Assembly (NCBI GenBank): GCA_034430425.1
Contig: DAOUEK010000032.1
Span: 1 to 64,000, forward strand
DNA: 64,000 nt
Reading direction: 5' to 3'
From: WVZH01 sp034430425
Lineage (GTDB): Bacteria > Chloroflexota > Anaerolineae > Anaerolineales > E44-bin32
The notes beneath the pieces are model-generated. The model made no database searches. It saw only the letters and a list, made by a program, of their open reading frames with translations, and had not been told where the DNA came from. How positions within the stretch are numbered: the stretch's first letter is position 1; each line of letters starts with the position of its first letter. The translations under genes were made by a program, and so were the position numbers. This document shows, one piece after another, positions 18,216 to 26,954 of this stretch.

Positions 18216-19280
18216 TTAAACTGAGGCGACATTTCTCCCGAAACCCTTCGGAACGAGAATCTCGCCATCTTGATATGCCAATTGGTCGTGTAATTTCACC
18301 CGGCGCACACGTCCCCGCAGCTGCATGCCTTCAAAGGGGCTCCAGCCACAACGGCTGTGGAAGTCTTTCGCGCCTACATTCCAGACGGCATCCGGGTCGA
18401 ATTCGACTTCCGCATCCGGATTCTCCGGCAGACCGAAAATCCTTCTCGGATTAAGATGCATGCGGGCGATAAGATCATCCATCGACAACCGCCCTTCATG
18501 TACGGCGGTGGCGAACAACGCCAATGATGTCTCCAGGCCGGGGAAGCCGGGAGGAGGATCCTCGCTGTCCTTCTCCTCCAGCGTATGGGGTGCATGATCC
18601 GTAGCAAAACAGTCGATCACCGACAGGTTGTCCCACAATGCCGCTTGATCCGCTTTCGCAGCCAGGACCGGCCGCACCTCACTCCTGCCCGGACCGATAT
18701 GGGAGGTATCTTCTTCGCTGAGGAACAAGTGGTGGGGAGTCACCTCGCAGGTGACCGGGTAGCCTCGCTGCTTCATCTCACGAATAAGCTGGATTTCGAT
18801 TTGCCGACTGACGTGACAGATATGGATCGGCCGCTCCTGCAGCATTGCCAGAAGCAGGATCGCTGCGAGACTGCGCCTTTCCGCATGAGCTACCAAAGGA
18901 CGATCGGACGGCCATGCTTCCAGGTGACGCCTTTGCAGCTCGAGTCCCTTGACTTGCAAGGGACCATAGGTCAGATCCAGGTACAGCTTCAGCCCACAAG
19001 CCTGTTTTGCAAGTGATGTATAAGTTTGATGGTTGTCCGCACTGGCGCCGAGGTAAATGCCGTAATCACAGCGAGCTTTATCCTGCGCCGCCTGGCGGGC
19101 TTGATCGAAACTCACCTGATCGACCAGGGGAGGATTCGTGTTGGGCATCGCCAGAACGGTGGAGTAGCCGCCAGCCAAAGCCGCTGCGGTTCCCGTGTCG
19201 AAATCTTCCTTGTGTGTTGCGCCCGGCTCCCGCAGATGTACGTGTGGATCGATGAGACCGGGCAGCTGGATCATGGCCAT
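18216..19280 (-). CDS. pyrC: Dihydroorotase (CAD-like)
   Basis: A 354-residue zinc amidohydrolase that closes carbamoyl aspartate to dihydroorotate. Metal ligands are His13 and His15 in IDPHVHLREPG, the probable carbamylated Lys98 in GLKLYLD, HAE, HICHVS and the Asp of CFATDHAPHTLEEK. It is shorter than the usual 420-residue bacterial class I enzyme. The stretches VTCEVTPHHLFLS, VIDCFATDHAPHTLEEK and PPGFPGLET closely follow the dihydroorotase domain of animal CAD (recalled, not aligned by program). ATG 19280 is preferred over the frame-extending TTG at 19310; ATG 19274 is also possible. It is the first gene after an attenuator-like leader. Confidence 0.93.
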   Translation of the reverse strand: MAMIQLPGLIDPHVHLREPGATHKEDFDTGTAAALAGGYSTVLAMPNTNPPLVDQVSFDQARQAAQDKARCDYGIYLGASADNHQTYTSLAKQACGLKLYLDLTYGPLQVKGLELQRRHLEAWPSDRPLVAHAERRSLAAILLLAMLQERPIHICHVSRQIEIQLIREMKQRGYPVTCEVTPHHLFLSEEDTSHIGPGRSEVRPVLAAKADQAALWDNLSVIDCFATDHAPHTLEEKDSEDPPPGFPGLETSLALFATAVHEGRLSMDDLIARMHLNPRRIFGLPENPDAEVEFDPDAVWNVGAKDFHSRCGWSPFEGMQLRGRVRRVKLHDQLAYQDGEILVPKGFGRNVASV

Positions 19281-19307
19281 AAACAATTTCTTCTCGCGTG
19301 GATTGGA

Positions 19308-19437
19308 CAAAAAAAGAGAGCCGACCGGCTCCGTTTTGGCAGATGAAAAATCGCCCGCTCTGAGGCTCTTACCTCATGGCGGGCCAAGTTCTTTGATGCT
19401 ATGTACGCGCGATGATACATCATATTCCTAAAGAACT
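19308..19437 (-). promoter_or_regulatory. Pyrimidine operon leader with attenuator-like hairpins
   Basis: Between promoter and pyrC the minus-strand RNA can fold three ways. An upstream inverted repeat AGTTCTTT/AAAGAACT (19437-19430 and 19394-19387) encloses further complementarity. Hairpin A (19384-19353) pairs GCCCGC with GCGGGC and, inside, TGAGG with CCTCA, followed by five T. Hairpin B (19331-19318) pairs GAGCC with GGCTC and is followed by seven T, a good intrinsic terminator just before pyrC. AGAGCC in the loop side of A is also complementary to GGCTCT of B, so an alternative antiterminator pairing exists that would break both. This is the logic of transcription attenuation. A PyrR-binding consensus is only loosely resembled (GAGG in hairpin A), so the effector is unknown. 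Confidence 0.65.
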
Positions 19438-19466
19438 AATTTACGACCAATTTACCGGATTGTCAA
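19438..19466 (-). promoter_or_regulatory. Sigma70-type promoter of the pyr operon
   Basis: On the minus strand TTGACA (19466-19461) is a perfect -35 box. After 17 bases comes TAAATT (19443-19438), a 4/6 match for -10. The predicted start near 19431 gives a leader of about 150 bases before pyrC. Confidence 0.6.
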
Positions 19467-19564
19467 GCATTCTGCCTTTCGATTTGGAAATCTAACGACT
19501 TGCCAAAGGGACCCACTCGCCGTGTTGATATCACCGCACGGACATAATTACAGCGATATCACAA

Positions 19565-20242
19565 TTACCAGTCACTCATCCGAGTGCGCTGCCGATAATC
19601 ACAATATCCGCAGTCCGGATTTGCATCCGGCGGTTCAGGACATTCCAGGATCGTCAGGACCTCGTCGATAAATTGGAGAAACCGGTCCATATCCTTGGGA
19701 ATCTCGGTCCACGAAGATTCTCCCAGATAGGCAATCCGTCCATCGTCAAAGCGCTGTAAATCCGATGGCGAAACGTTCAATAATCCCAGATGGGTGATGG
19801 GGCTGAGAGAAAACCCTTTTGGCGCCGGGTTTTCCAAAGCATATGCGTAGGCATGAAGCTGCCGGCCGTAGAATTCGATATGATGCGCTGCCGGTTGGGT
19901 GGTTTTAAAATCAACCACAGCATAACTCCCGTCGATAAAACGGATGGCGGTATCGAAACGACCCCGGATGTAGCAAGTGTGGTCGTGATTGGGCAGCTTG
20001 ATTTCCGCCGATCGCACCCACTTTTCACCATAGGTTACTTCCCCTTCCGGCAGATCGGGGGAAATTATTGAACTCGGTTTTCCCATGAAATAGGCATTCA
20101 TGAGACGATCGATCTTGCCGAAGATACTCGGGAAAGGCGCTCGCGGTCGATTGAACTTTGATACGATTTTCAAATAGAAGCAGCGTTTGCATTCATCCCA
20201 GAGAAATGTCAAATCCGAGGGACTCAATTTCCAGGTTTGCAT
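19565..20242 (-). CDS. PD-(D/E)XK nuclease-superfamily protein with Fe-S cluster cysteines
   Basis: A 225-residue protein with the RecB/Cas4-type nuclease core. GRFDTAIRF and, 15 residues on, YAVVDFKTT give the D...DxK metal-binding residues; QLHAYAYAL matches the conserved QxxxY helix. Two cysteines near the N-terminus (DECKRCFYLK, about 18 and 21) and two near the C-terminus (DCGYCDYR) are spaced like the four ligands of the 4Fe-4S cluster in Cas4 and AddB. It is therefore likely an iron-sulfur exonuclease or a relative, cutting DNA ends. No CRISPR array or cas gene is nearby, so a repair role is more likely than spacer acquisition. Confidence 0.8.
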   Translation of the reverse strand: MQTWKLSPSDLTFLWDECKRCFYLKIVSKFNRPRAPFPSIFGKIDRLMNAYFMGKPSSIISPDLPEGEVTYGEKWVRSAEIKLPNHDHTCYIRGRFDTAIRFIDGSYAVVDFKTTQPAAHHIEFYGRQLHAYAYALENPAPKGFSLSPITHLGLLNVSPSDLQRFDDGRIAYLGESSWTEIPKDMDRFLQFIDEVLTILECPEPPDANPDCGYCDYRQRTRMSDW

Positions 20243-20266
20243 GATCGCTCCTCTCGCCCATTAAGC

Positions 20267-20300
20267 AAAACGCATGGGCCCTCGCAAAGAGAACCCATGC
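20267..20300 (-). terminator. Terminator between lipoprotein and nuclease genes
   Basis: On the minus strand a perfect 7-bp stem GCATGGG (20300-20294) / CCCATGC (20278-20272) is followed one base later by four T. It lies about 93 bases past the lipoprotein stop codon and would end that transcript before the nuclease gene. Confidence 0.5.
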
Positions 20301-20392
20301 ATTTTACACATTCTGATTACAATTATAAATCGAACAGCACATTGTTACTGCGAATTGAACTGTTACATCGTCGATTCGCATCATCCCATCGA

Positions 20393-20896
20393 TTACTCTT
20401 CTACAACGACGTCTTCACATTCCATGCCAGTCCAATCGTCCATCGTAAATTCACCCGCCGTCCACTGCGCCATGACAGCCGCCAGGCGTTCGGTGTCGAC
20501 CCGACAAATCTGGTTGAGCTGCTCCTGATTTGCTGCATCCTCCGTCATTTGGATCTGTTCATCGATCATTTCCTGGGTCAGACCCATCTCCAGCATCTGG
20601 TCCATGGCTTCCTCTGAGAATTCAACCTCGACACCTTCCGAAAGAATCTTGAACACGCAAAGGCCATCCTCCTCGCCCACGATCTCTTGATAGGAGGTTG
20701 AAGTTATTTTTATACCCATCATTTCAAGTTCGATTGGGAAAAGGACTTTGGCGGGTTCGCATTTTTCCGCGGCTTCGGTGAAACACTGCATGTCCTCCCC
20801 ACAATCCTTGACACCCGATGCGCCCGGCATGTTGCATGCCGCGACAATCAACAGCAAGGCAATCAAGGCCACCAATGTAACGATTCGTTTGAACAT
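20393..20896 (-). CDS. Hypothetical lipoprotein
   Basis: A 167-residue protein of unknown function. The N-terminal MFKRIVTLVALIALLLIVAAC is a lipoprotein signal with lipobox V-A-A-C at Cys21. The mature part is acidic and carries six or so cysteines (among them KDCGEDMQCF, EKCEP, LCVF, QICRV and MECED), which could form disulfides outside the cell. A good ribosome-binding site AAAGGAGC lies six bases before the ATG. It stands alone between terminator-like hairpin and a long non-coding stretch. I do not recognise the family. Confidence 0.75.
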   Translation of the reverse strand: MFKRIVTLVALIALLLIVAACNMPGASGVKDCGEDMQCFTEAAEKCEPAKVLFPIELEMMGIKITSTSYQEIVGEEDGLCVFKILSEGVEVEFSEEAMDQMLEMGLTQEMIDEQIQMTEDAANQEQLNQICRVDTERLAAVMAQWTAGEFTMDDWTGMECEDVVVEE

Positions 20897-21377
20897 AAGC
20901 CTGCTCCTTTAGCAATTTTCCACCGAGTCCAAACTGGATGTGACCTCGATGGTTGAGTGATCGACTCAATCCAACTGCGATGAGGCGATTTCGGATATTC
21001 CACCCTTACAATGAAAGGTCTGAATGGATTTTAACACAGAGAACTGGCATTTTCCCCCTTTCGCAAGAGGAAAGCATATACAATCCAAGACGCCATCCTC
21101 CAACAGGTATTACATTTTCATTAGCCCGCCATCTCAATATCTGAGTCTCTTCCAAAAACGAATTACACTTTGGCACGATCGCAAACATTATTGAGAATAA
21201 CCAATCGCCACGCTGAATATAAACAACCCGGCAGCTGACATTCGAGTGTGAGGCTGATATCTATCGGGCAGTCAATATACCTGTAGCAAGATATCAATTC
21301 CAAGTAAACCGCAAATATTCATTTCGGCTTCTCTACAAATACAGATCGATCTTGAGATGCATGCCGAACGATGCCGA
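20897..21377. other. Non-coding region between lipoprotein gene and mutS2
   Basis: About 480 bases without a credible gene. It is more AT-rich than its surroundings. It should contain the lipoprotein promoter and the end of the mutS2 transcript. An imperfect palindrome with arms TTGAGT/ACTCAA at 20953-20969 is the only structure noticed; no convincing terminator after mutS2 was found. Confidence 0.4.
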
Positions 21378-23774
21378 TCAGGCCACATTCAAACGCACGA
21401 CCGTCACCCCGTCACCGCCCTCAGCGGGCTGCCCCGACTCAAAGGAAGCAACATAGGGGCTTCTCTGGAGCACCTGCCGAACTGCACGACGCAAGCGGCC
21501 GCTCCCCTTTCCATGAACCACTCGCAGGTAGGGCATTCCCGCTAAAAAAGCGGCATCCAATCGGCGGTCCAGTGCCTCGAGGGCATCATCGATGGTCCAT
21601 CCGTGGATGTGCAGTTCAAGCGGCGGGCTATCGATTATGGGCGTGGATATCGATCGCCTGTCACGCGAGGCGTTGCCTTTCTGCGTCCCTTTTTTTCGTT
21701 TCGGTAACGATCCCTCTCCCGCCGGCAATAATTCGTTAAGCGCGGCCCTGACCCGCAGGCGACCCACCTGGACTTCCGCATGGTCTTGATCCAATGATTG
21801 AATCACCCCTTCAACAGCGATCGTGCGTAGGAATACCGCATCACCTTTTTTATATGCATGGACAGGTTTTTCCCCATCATCTATTTGGAGTGAATCGCTT
21901 ACCGATTTTGTCAGTGTTTCAATTTCCTTCTCTGCGTCCTTCAAAGCTTCTTTCGTCCGTCGAGTTTGAGAGAATTCCTTTTTGATTTTACGCAGTTCGG
22001 TGCGTAAATTCTCAAGCTCGAGATCGGCTTTTTGCTGTGCCGCAAGCAGGATTTCATCGCGCTCCTTATCGATGTCCTTCAAACGTCCGGAGAGTTCTTC
22101 TTTCATTGCAAAGGCTTGCTGGCGTTTCACTTCGGCTTCACTTCGGTCTTTTCGCGTCAGTTCGCGCTGGGTATGGATCTCATCCAACAATTGCTCGGCT
22201 TCCAGGTCAGCCGTGGAAAGCATCGCCCGAGCATTCTCGATAATGGTCTCTTCCAGCCCCAACCTCGCAGCGATCGCCAGTGCGTTGGAACGCCCCGGCA
22301 GACCGATATGAAGGCGATATGTCGGGCGCAAACTTCGCAAATCGAATTCCATGCTGGCGTTATTCACTCCAGGCGTACTGTGTGCATAGGTTTTCAGTTC
22401 AGGATAGTGGGTTGCAACCAATGTGGTAATCGAGCGCGCAAGCAGCTCTCCGAGGATGGCTCGTGCCAGGGCAGCTCCCTCCTGCGGGTCCGTGCCTGCC
22501 CCCAACTCATCGAGCAATACCAGGGACTTCGAGGTCGCTCGATCGAGAATCGCTTTGATATTGGAAACATGGGATGAAAATGTTGAGAGCGATTGCTCAA
22601 TGGATTGCTCGTCGCCAATATCGGCATATACCGCATCAAAGATTGAGAGCTCCGATCCGGATTCCGCCGGGATATGAAGCCCGCACTGCGTCATCAAGAC
22701 AAGCAGCCCAGCCGTCTTCAACGTAACCGTCTTTCCCCCGGTGTTGGGGCCGGTGATTACGAGAGCGTAGGTGTCCTTTTTCAAAATCAAATCGACCGGC
22801 ACGACACGATCAGCGTTTAGCAATGGATGCCGCGCATCGATTAACCGCATCGTCGACCCGGGATGAGGTGACGCAGTGCCGTCCTGAACAGGTTTAAGGA
22901 TCGGCTCGCTGGCATCGATCGATCTCGCATAGCGCGCCTTCCCGAAGGCGAGATCGAGCCCGGCAAGGCCATCAACATTGCGATGGATCGCCTCTGTTTG
23001 TTCACCAATCTGCAGGGACAGCTCAGCCAGGATCCGTCGGATTTCATCACGTTCAGCCAGCTGAAGCTCACGAACCTGGTTGTTGAGATCCACGACCTGC
23101 AGAGGCTCGACGAACAATGTCGCTCCTGAAGCGGACTGATCGTGAACGATTGCCTCGATCCGCCCCTTGAAATCCGCCTGCAGGGGTATCACAAAACGGC
23201 CTTCGCGCTGTGTGATAATGGGTTCCTGCAGCAGCTGTGCGGTCTTGGGATTATTAATCATGCGCTCGAGTTTACCCATCAATCGGTCATGTGCAACCCG
23301 CAGGTCCTTACGAATCGTACCCAATTTCTGCGAGGCGCCATCCAGCACCTCACCGCGATCGTCGATAGTTTTCGAGATCGAATCGATCAATCCCGGAAGC
23401 GATTCCAGGCTCGACGCAATCGCTTTAAGCAGCGGGAATGATTCGTTCAACTTGTCGAATCGCCGACGCTGCTCGCGAGCAGCGATGAGCATGCTCTTGA
23501 CATCCAACAGATCCGCCGCCTCAAGCACCGCACCGTGTGCGGCCGCATCGACCTGGGCTCGAACGTCACGCGCTCCGCCGATACTTACATCAGGTTGGAT
23601 ACTTAACAGCAAACATGCCTCCGAGGTTTCCGCCTGGCGATGACGGACAGCCTCCAGATCCGTCAGGGGCTGCAGTGCCAGCGCTTTTTCCCGGGAAGCC
23701 GAAAACGCGGTGCAACTTGCCAAACGCTGGAGAACAAGGTTCAATTCCAACGTCTCGTTGGACTTTACATCCAT
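21378..23774 (-). CDS. mutS2: MutS2 (ATPase and Smr endonuclease)
   Basis: A 798-residue MutS-family protein without the mismatch-recognition domain. Residues about 1-310 are the core/lever helices, the ATPase has ITGPNTGGKTVTLKT (Walker A), SLVLLDELGAGTDPQEGAALA (Walker B and signature) and VATHYPELK. A long charged coiled coil follows (about 500-620). The C-terminal Smr domain carries ELHIHGWTIDDALEALD and VVHGKGSGRLR. Members suppress recombination or act on stalled, collided ribosomes. ATG 23774 is preferred since SNETLELNLVLQRLA then falls where relatives begin; ATG 23804 is the upstream alternative, and neither has a strong ribosome-binding site. Confidence 0.93.
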   Translation of the reverse strand: MDVKSNETLELNLVLQRLASCTAFSASREKALALQPLTDLEAVRHRQAETSEACLLLSIQPDVSIGGARDVRAQVDAAAHGAVLEAADLLDVKSMLIAAREQRRRFDKLNESFPLLKAIASSLESLPGLIDSISKTIDDRGEVLDGASQKLGTIRKDLRVAHDRLMGKLERMINNPKTAQLLQEPIITQREGRFVIPLQADFKGRIEAIVHDQSASGATLFVEPLQVVDLNNQVRELQLAERDEIRRILAELSLQIGEQTEAIHRNVDGLAGLDLAFGKARYARSIDASEPILKPVQDGTASPHPGSTMRLIDARHPLLNADRVVPVDLILKKDTYALVITGPNTGGKTVTLKTAGLLVLMTQCGLHIPAESGSELSIFDAVYADIGDEQSIEQSLSTFSSHVSNIKAILDRATSKSLVLLDELGAGTDPQEGAALARAILGELLARSITTLVATHYPELKTYAHSTPGVNNASMEFDLRSLRPTYRLHIGLPGRSNALAIAARLGLEETIIENARAMLSTADLEAEQLLDEIHTQRELTRKDRSEAEVKRQQAFAMKEELSGRLKDIDKERDEILLAAQQKADLELENLRTELRKIKKEFSQTRRTKEALKDAEKEIETLTKSVSDSLQIDDGEKPVHAYKKGDAVFLRTIAVEGVIQSLDQDHAEVQVGRLRVRAALNELLPAGEGSLPKRKKGTQKGNASRDRRSISTPIIDSPPLELHIHGWTIDDALEALDRRLDAAFLAGMPYLRVVHGKGSGRLRRAVRQVLQRSPYVASFESGQPAEGGDGVTVVRLNVA

Positions 23775-23891
23775 AGCGAAGGCAGTGTAACATGATTTCA
23801 TCATGTTTTCTATTTCGTTGAACTGCAGTGCGTTCTAACACGCACAGGCATACTGTTTCCAAATCCAAGGTGAGGGGATAAGAGAGATATC

Positions 23892-24158
23892 ATGCCCATC
23901 AAACGTAAAACCAACGATCCCGGCGATCCTTCGTTCAAACCATTGATGCGCAGTTTGGCGCTGGAGCTCTGCATCTATGCCCCACTCGTTACGGTTTACT
24001 TCATCGTGGTCTTACATTTCGCCAAGGAGCCGTTGGTACAGCTCTATCAGGAAGGCGCAACGAGCTATGCCTTCATCACGTTAATTCTCATCCTGGCGCA
24101 GGGTGTTTTATTGGAAGCGTTCACGTCCTGGCTGCTGCGTAGAATCGGTTTGAGGTAA
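23892..24158 (+). CDS. Small two-helix membrane protein upstream of TSUP transporter
   Basis: An 88-residue protein with a polar N-terminus and two hydrophobic segments (about 25-45 and 60-80), ending in Arg-rich LLRRIGLR. It begins after AGAGAG and ends six bases before the TauE/SafE transporter, so the two are almost certainly co-translated. This suggests an accessory role for the transporter, but that is positional inference. I know no named family for it. Confidence 0.75.
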   Translation: MPIKRKTNDPGDPSFKPLMRSLALELCIYAPLVTVYFIVVLHFAKEPLVQLYQEGATSYAFITLILILAQGVLLEAFTSWLLRRIGLR

Positions 24159-24164
24159 TCGTAA

Positions 24165-25055
24165 ATGGAGTTCCCCATCGCAGGCGTGATTGTCAATCCC
24201 TTCTTGCTCGCGGGCACGGGGTTTATTGTCGGCATCTTGGGTGGGTTTTTGGGAGTCGGCGGCGGCTTCCTGGCCGGCCCCCTCATGTTTTGGGCCGGCG
24301 TGCCGATCGACTTCGTCGTAGGGACCGACCTGGCTCACATGACGGGAAAATCGCTCGTCGCCGCTCGAAGCCACCGCGCCCTTGGACACGTCGACATCCG
24401 TTTGGCGATGCTCATGATCCTGGGAACCGTACCGGGAGTCGAGATCGGCGCACAAATCATCGAAGCCTTAAAACCAAAAGGCAACACGGAGCAGGTTGTC
24501 GGAATCTTCTACGTGATCATCCTCACATTGATTGGATCCTTTACGGCATGGGAAAGTATGCGTACCATCCGGATGAGACGTACGGAACAAATCGCCGCAC
24601 AAGATGCTGTGGAGAGAAACGGCCTGCTTTACCAATCGCGTCTTTTTCGCATTCCCCCGTTTGTCAAACTGCCCGTATCCGGTGTTGGGAAGGTTTCCGT
24701 TTGGGCCATCCTGTTTGTTGGTCTGCTGACCGGCGTTCTCGCCGGATTCCTGGGCGTCGGCGGGGGTTTTTTACGCATGCCCTTGATGGTATACGCGCTG
24801 GGCATCCCCACCCACGTCGCCGTGGGTACAGATCTTTTCGAAATTGTGATCTCGGCCGGTTACGGCACGGTCAGCCATGCACTCAAGGGCAATGTGGACG
24901 TTCTCATCGCACTGACCATGCAAACCGGTGCTGCCATCGGCGCGCAGATCGGAGTCGCTGCAACACGCTACGTTTCCGGCCCAGGGATTCGATTGGTCTT
25001 TTCCTTTCTTCCCTTTATAGCTGCCGCCATGGTCCTTCTACGGATTGCTTTTTAG
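24165..25055 (+). CDS. TauE/SafE (TSUP) family anion transporter
   Basis: A 296-residue membrane protein of the sulfite exporter family. The two repeated halves each carry the glycine-rich family motif: GFLGVGGGFLAGPLMF near 27-42 and GFLGVGGGFLRMPLMVY near 190-206, each followed by a VGTDL motif. This internal symmetry and about eight hydrophobic segments are typical. Known members move sulfite, sulfoacetate or similar organosulfur anions; the substrate here is unknown. It is flanked six bases upstream by a small membrane protein and 13 bases downstream by a universal stress protein, a common pairing for this family. Confidence 0.92.
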   Translation: MEFPIAGVIVNPFLLAGTGFIVGILGGFLGVGGGFLAGPLMFWAGVPIDFVVGTDLAHMTGKSLVAARSHRALGHVDIRLAMLMILGTVPGVEIGAQIIEALKPKGNTEQVVGIFYVIILTLIGSFTAWESMRTIRMRRTEQIAAQDAVERNGLLYQSRLFRIPPFVKLPVSGVGKVSVWAILFVGLLTGVLAGFLGVGGGFLRMPLMVYALGIPTHVAVGTDLFEIVISAGYGTVSHALKGNVDVLIALTMQTGAAIGAQIGVAATRYVSGPGIRLVFSFLPFIAAAMVLLRIAF

Positions 25056-25068
25056 TAACGGAGGTTGA

Positions 25069-25920
25069 ATGGATCATTCGATAAATTCAGAAGCGAAACC
25101 ACTGGCTCTATTCGGTATCGGGAATCTCCCGCTCGATCAAAATGCGCTTGCCTACTCGAAAATGATCACCAAGTCGCTCGGTCTGCGTCCTGTCCTTGTA
25201 CACGTTGCAAAGAAAGGTTCCTCACGCGCAGAAACCGAGGCGATACTCAATGATACAAAAGATCAATACCCGGAAGATGAGGCCGATCGTTTGATTCTGA
25301 AGGGCTCACCCAAAACCGAGATCTTACACGAGCTCGAAAGTAAGAACTATAAACTTTTAATCGTGGGCAGCTCGTTTCGTGAAGCGGAGCAACCGATCCC
25401 ATCGCTCAGCCGTGAACTTGCCCTGCGGTCGAACACCAGCGTTCTCATCGTTCGCAATCCTCCGCAGCGTTTTCATCAGATCCTTATCTGCACCGGCGCC
25501 CATACTATATCTCTCGACTCTATCGCCTGGGGAATCCAACTTGCCAAATCCGCTCATGTAAAGGCTACGATTCTGCACGTTGCATCCGGCGCCCCGGCCA
25601 TGTACACCGGTCTCTCCGCCCTCGAAGAAGGTCTCTCTGAAGTACTCGAACGCGATCATGCATTAGCCCAGCACCTGCGGCAATCGGCGAATATGGCTGA
25701 AGAAGCCGGCGTGGAAGCGAGAATAGAATTCCGTCACGGAATGGTTCTCGAGGAAATCTTGCGGTCGTGCGAGATGGATGTTTTCGATCTGGTGGTCATC
25801 GGTGCTCCCCTGCCACTCATCCGTATCGAACAGCTTCTTATGGGGCGCGTAGCGCCCAAACTGCTGGCAAGCTGCAAATTTCCGATCGTGATCGTGCGCA
25901 ACAACAACACATCCTTTTAA
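25069..25920 (+). CDS. Tandem universal stress protein (two Usp domains)
   Basis: A 283-residue protein with two UspA-like alpha/beta domains (about 10-140 and 145-280). The C-terminal one ends in DLVVIGAPLPL and a HPP-like LASCKFPIVIVRN; the first ends similarly with LLIVGSS and NTSVLIVRN. The glycine-rich ATP-binding pattern GxxGxxxxS is degraded, so it may be a non-nucleotide-binding member. The ribosome-binding site GGAGG lies six bases before ATG. It follows the TSUP transporter by 13 bases and so may modulate it. Confidence 0.88.
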   Translation: MDHSINSEAKPLALFGIGNLPLDQNALAYSKMITKSLGLRPVLVHVAKKGSSRAETEAILNDTKDQYPEDEADRLILKGSPKTEILHELESKNYKLLIVGSSFREAEQPIPSLSRELALRSNTSVLIVRNPPQRFHQILICTGAHTISLDSIAWGIQLAKSAHVKATILHVASGAPAMYTGLSALEEGLSEVLERDHALAQHLRQSANMAEEAGVEARIEFRHGMVLEEILRSCEMDVFDLVVIGAPLPLIRIEQLLMGRVAPKLLASCKFPIVIVRNNNTSF

Positions 25921-26071
25921 GCCATTTTCGCTGTTCCAGAGATCCCCGCAGCATACTTCTTCTCGGGAATGCCGCGTTCCACAGTAGAACTGGCGGATTA
26001 TCCATAATCGGTATACCCTCAACCGGATCGATTTCCACAACACGCCGATATCAATACAGGAAGGATTTCCG

Positions 26072-26944
26072 ATGCGAGATCTCCGTGATGCGTTTGTTGA
26101 GTTGATCCGACTGGCATCCACCGACCTTTCACCCGACGTCGAGAAAGCACTCATCGCTGCCCGCGAGCGAGAAACCGAAGGTTCCGCCGCCAGGGGCGCG
26201 ATGGACAGCATCGTAGACAACGTCGCTTTGGCGCGGGAAAATTCGACACCCATTTGCCAGGACACCGGCACGCCGATTTTCTACGTCCGGCATCCCCGGG
26301 GATGGAGCATACGCACATTAAGAGAACAAATCCGCGCGGCAACCGCCCGGGCAACCGCTCACACCTATTTGCGCCCCAACGCCGTTGACGCCATCAGCGG
26401 CGTGAACAGCGGGACCAATCTGGGTGATGATGCTTTTCCCACAATTCACTTCGAGGAAGTTGACGATGAGGTATTAACTGCTGATCTCATGCTCAAAGGG
26501 GGCGGCTGTGAAAACGTTGGCGCGCAGTACTCACTGCCAAATTCAACCTTGGGCGCAGGAAGAGACCTGGAAGGCGTACGCAAGGTTGCCCTGGATGCCG
26601 TTTATAACGCCCAGGGAAAAGGCTGTTCACCGGGGATTCTCGGCATTGCAGTTGGCGGGGACCGAGGTTCCTCGTACGCCGCATCGAAAAAAGTCCTCCT
26701 CCGAAAGATGGACGAACCCAATCCGATCGAAGAACTCAATCGGCTTGAAGAACGCCTGACATCGGAATCCAACCAACTTGGCATCGGACCGATGGGATTC
26801 GGCGGTGAGACGACTGTATTGGGCGTCAAGCTGCGCGGGATGCACCGCCTGCCCGCCAGCTACTTTGTCTCTGTATCCTATATGTGCTGGGCGCACCGCA
26901 GAAGGCGCATGATTGTACGGGGCGATGAAGTGATCTACGAATAG
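26072..26944 (+). CDS. Class I fumarate hydratase, alpha subunit
   Basis: A 290-residue Fe-S hydro-lyase subunit that, with the next gene, interconverts fumarate and malate (or the related L-tartrate reaction). Three cysteines sit in the family's cluster-binding motifs: CQDTGTP, GGGCENVG and GKGCSPG. AAGGA lies upstream of the ATG. The beta subunit starts 10 bases after its stop, giving the split two-gene form found in many anaerobes and thermophiles rather than the single-chain FumA. Fumarase and L(+)-tartrate dehydratase cannot be separated from sequence by eye; fumarase is the more likely. Confidence 0.9.
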   Translation: MRDLRDAFVELIRLASTDLSPDVEKALIAARERETEGSAARGAMDSIVDNVALARENSTPICQDTGTPIFYVRHPRGWSIRTLREQIRAATARATAHTYLRPNAVDAISGVNSGTNLGDDAFPTIHFEEVDDEVLTADLMLKGGGCENVGAQYSLPNSTLGAGRDLEGVRKVALDAVYNAQGKGCSPGILGIAVGGDRGSSYAASKKVLLRKMDEPNPIEELNRLEERLTSESNQLGIGPMGFGGETTVLGVKLRGMHRLPASYFVSVSYMCWAHRRRRMIVRGDEVIYE

Positions 26945-26954
26945 GAGCAAGTCC

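Noticed and set aside
19353..19384. PyrR-binding site in hairpin A
   Set aside because: Only a short GAGG-containing piece agrees with the known PyrR motif; the match is too weak to name the regulator.
19565..20242. Cas4 of a CRISPR system
   Set aside because: No repeat array or other cas gene is seen anywhere in the window.
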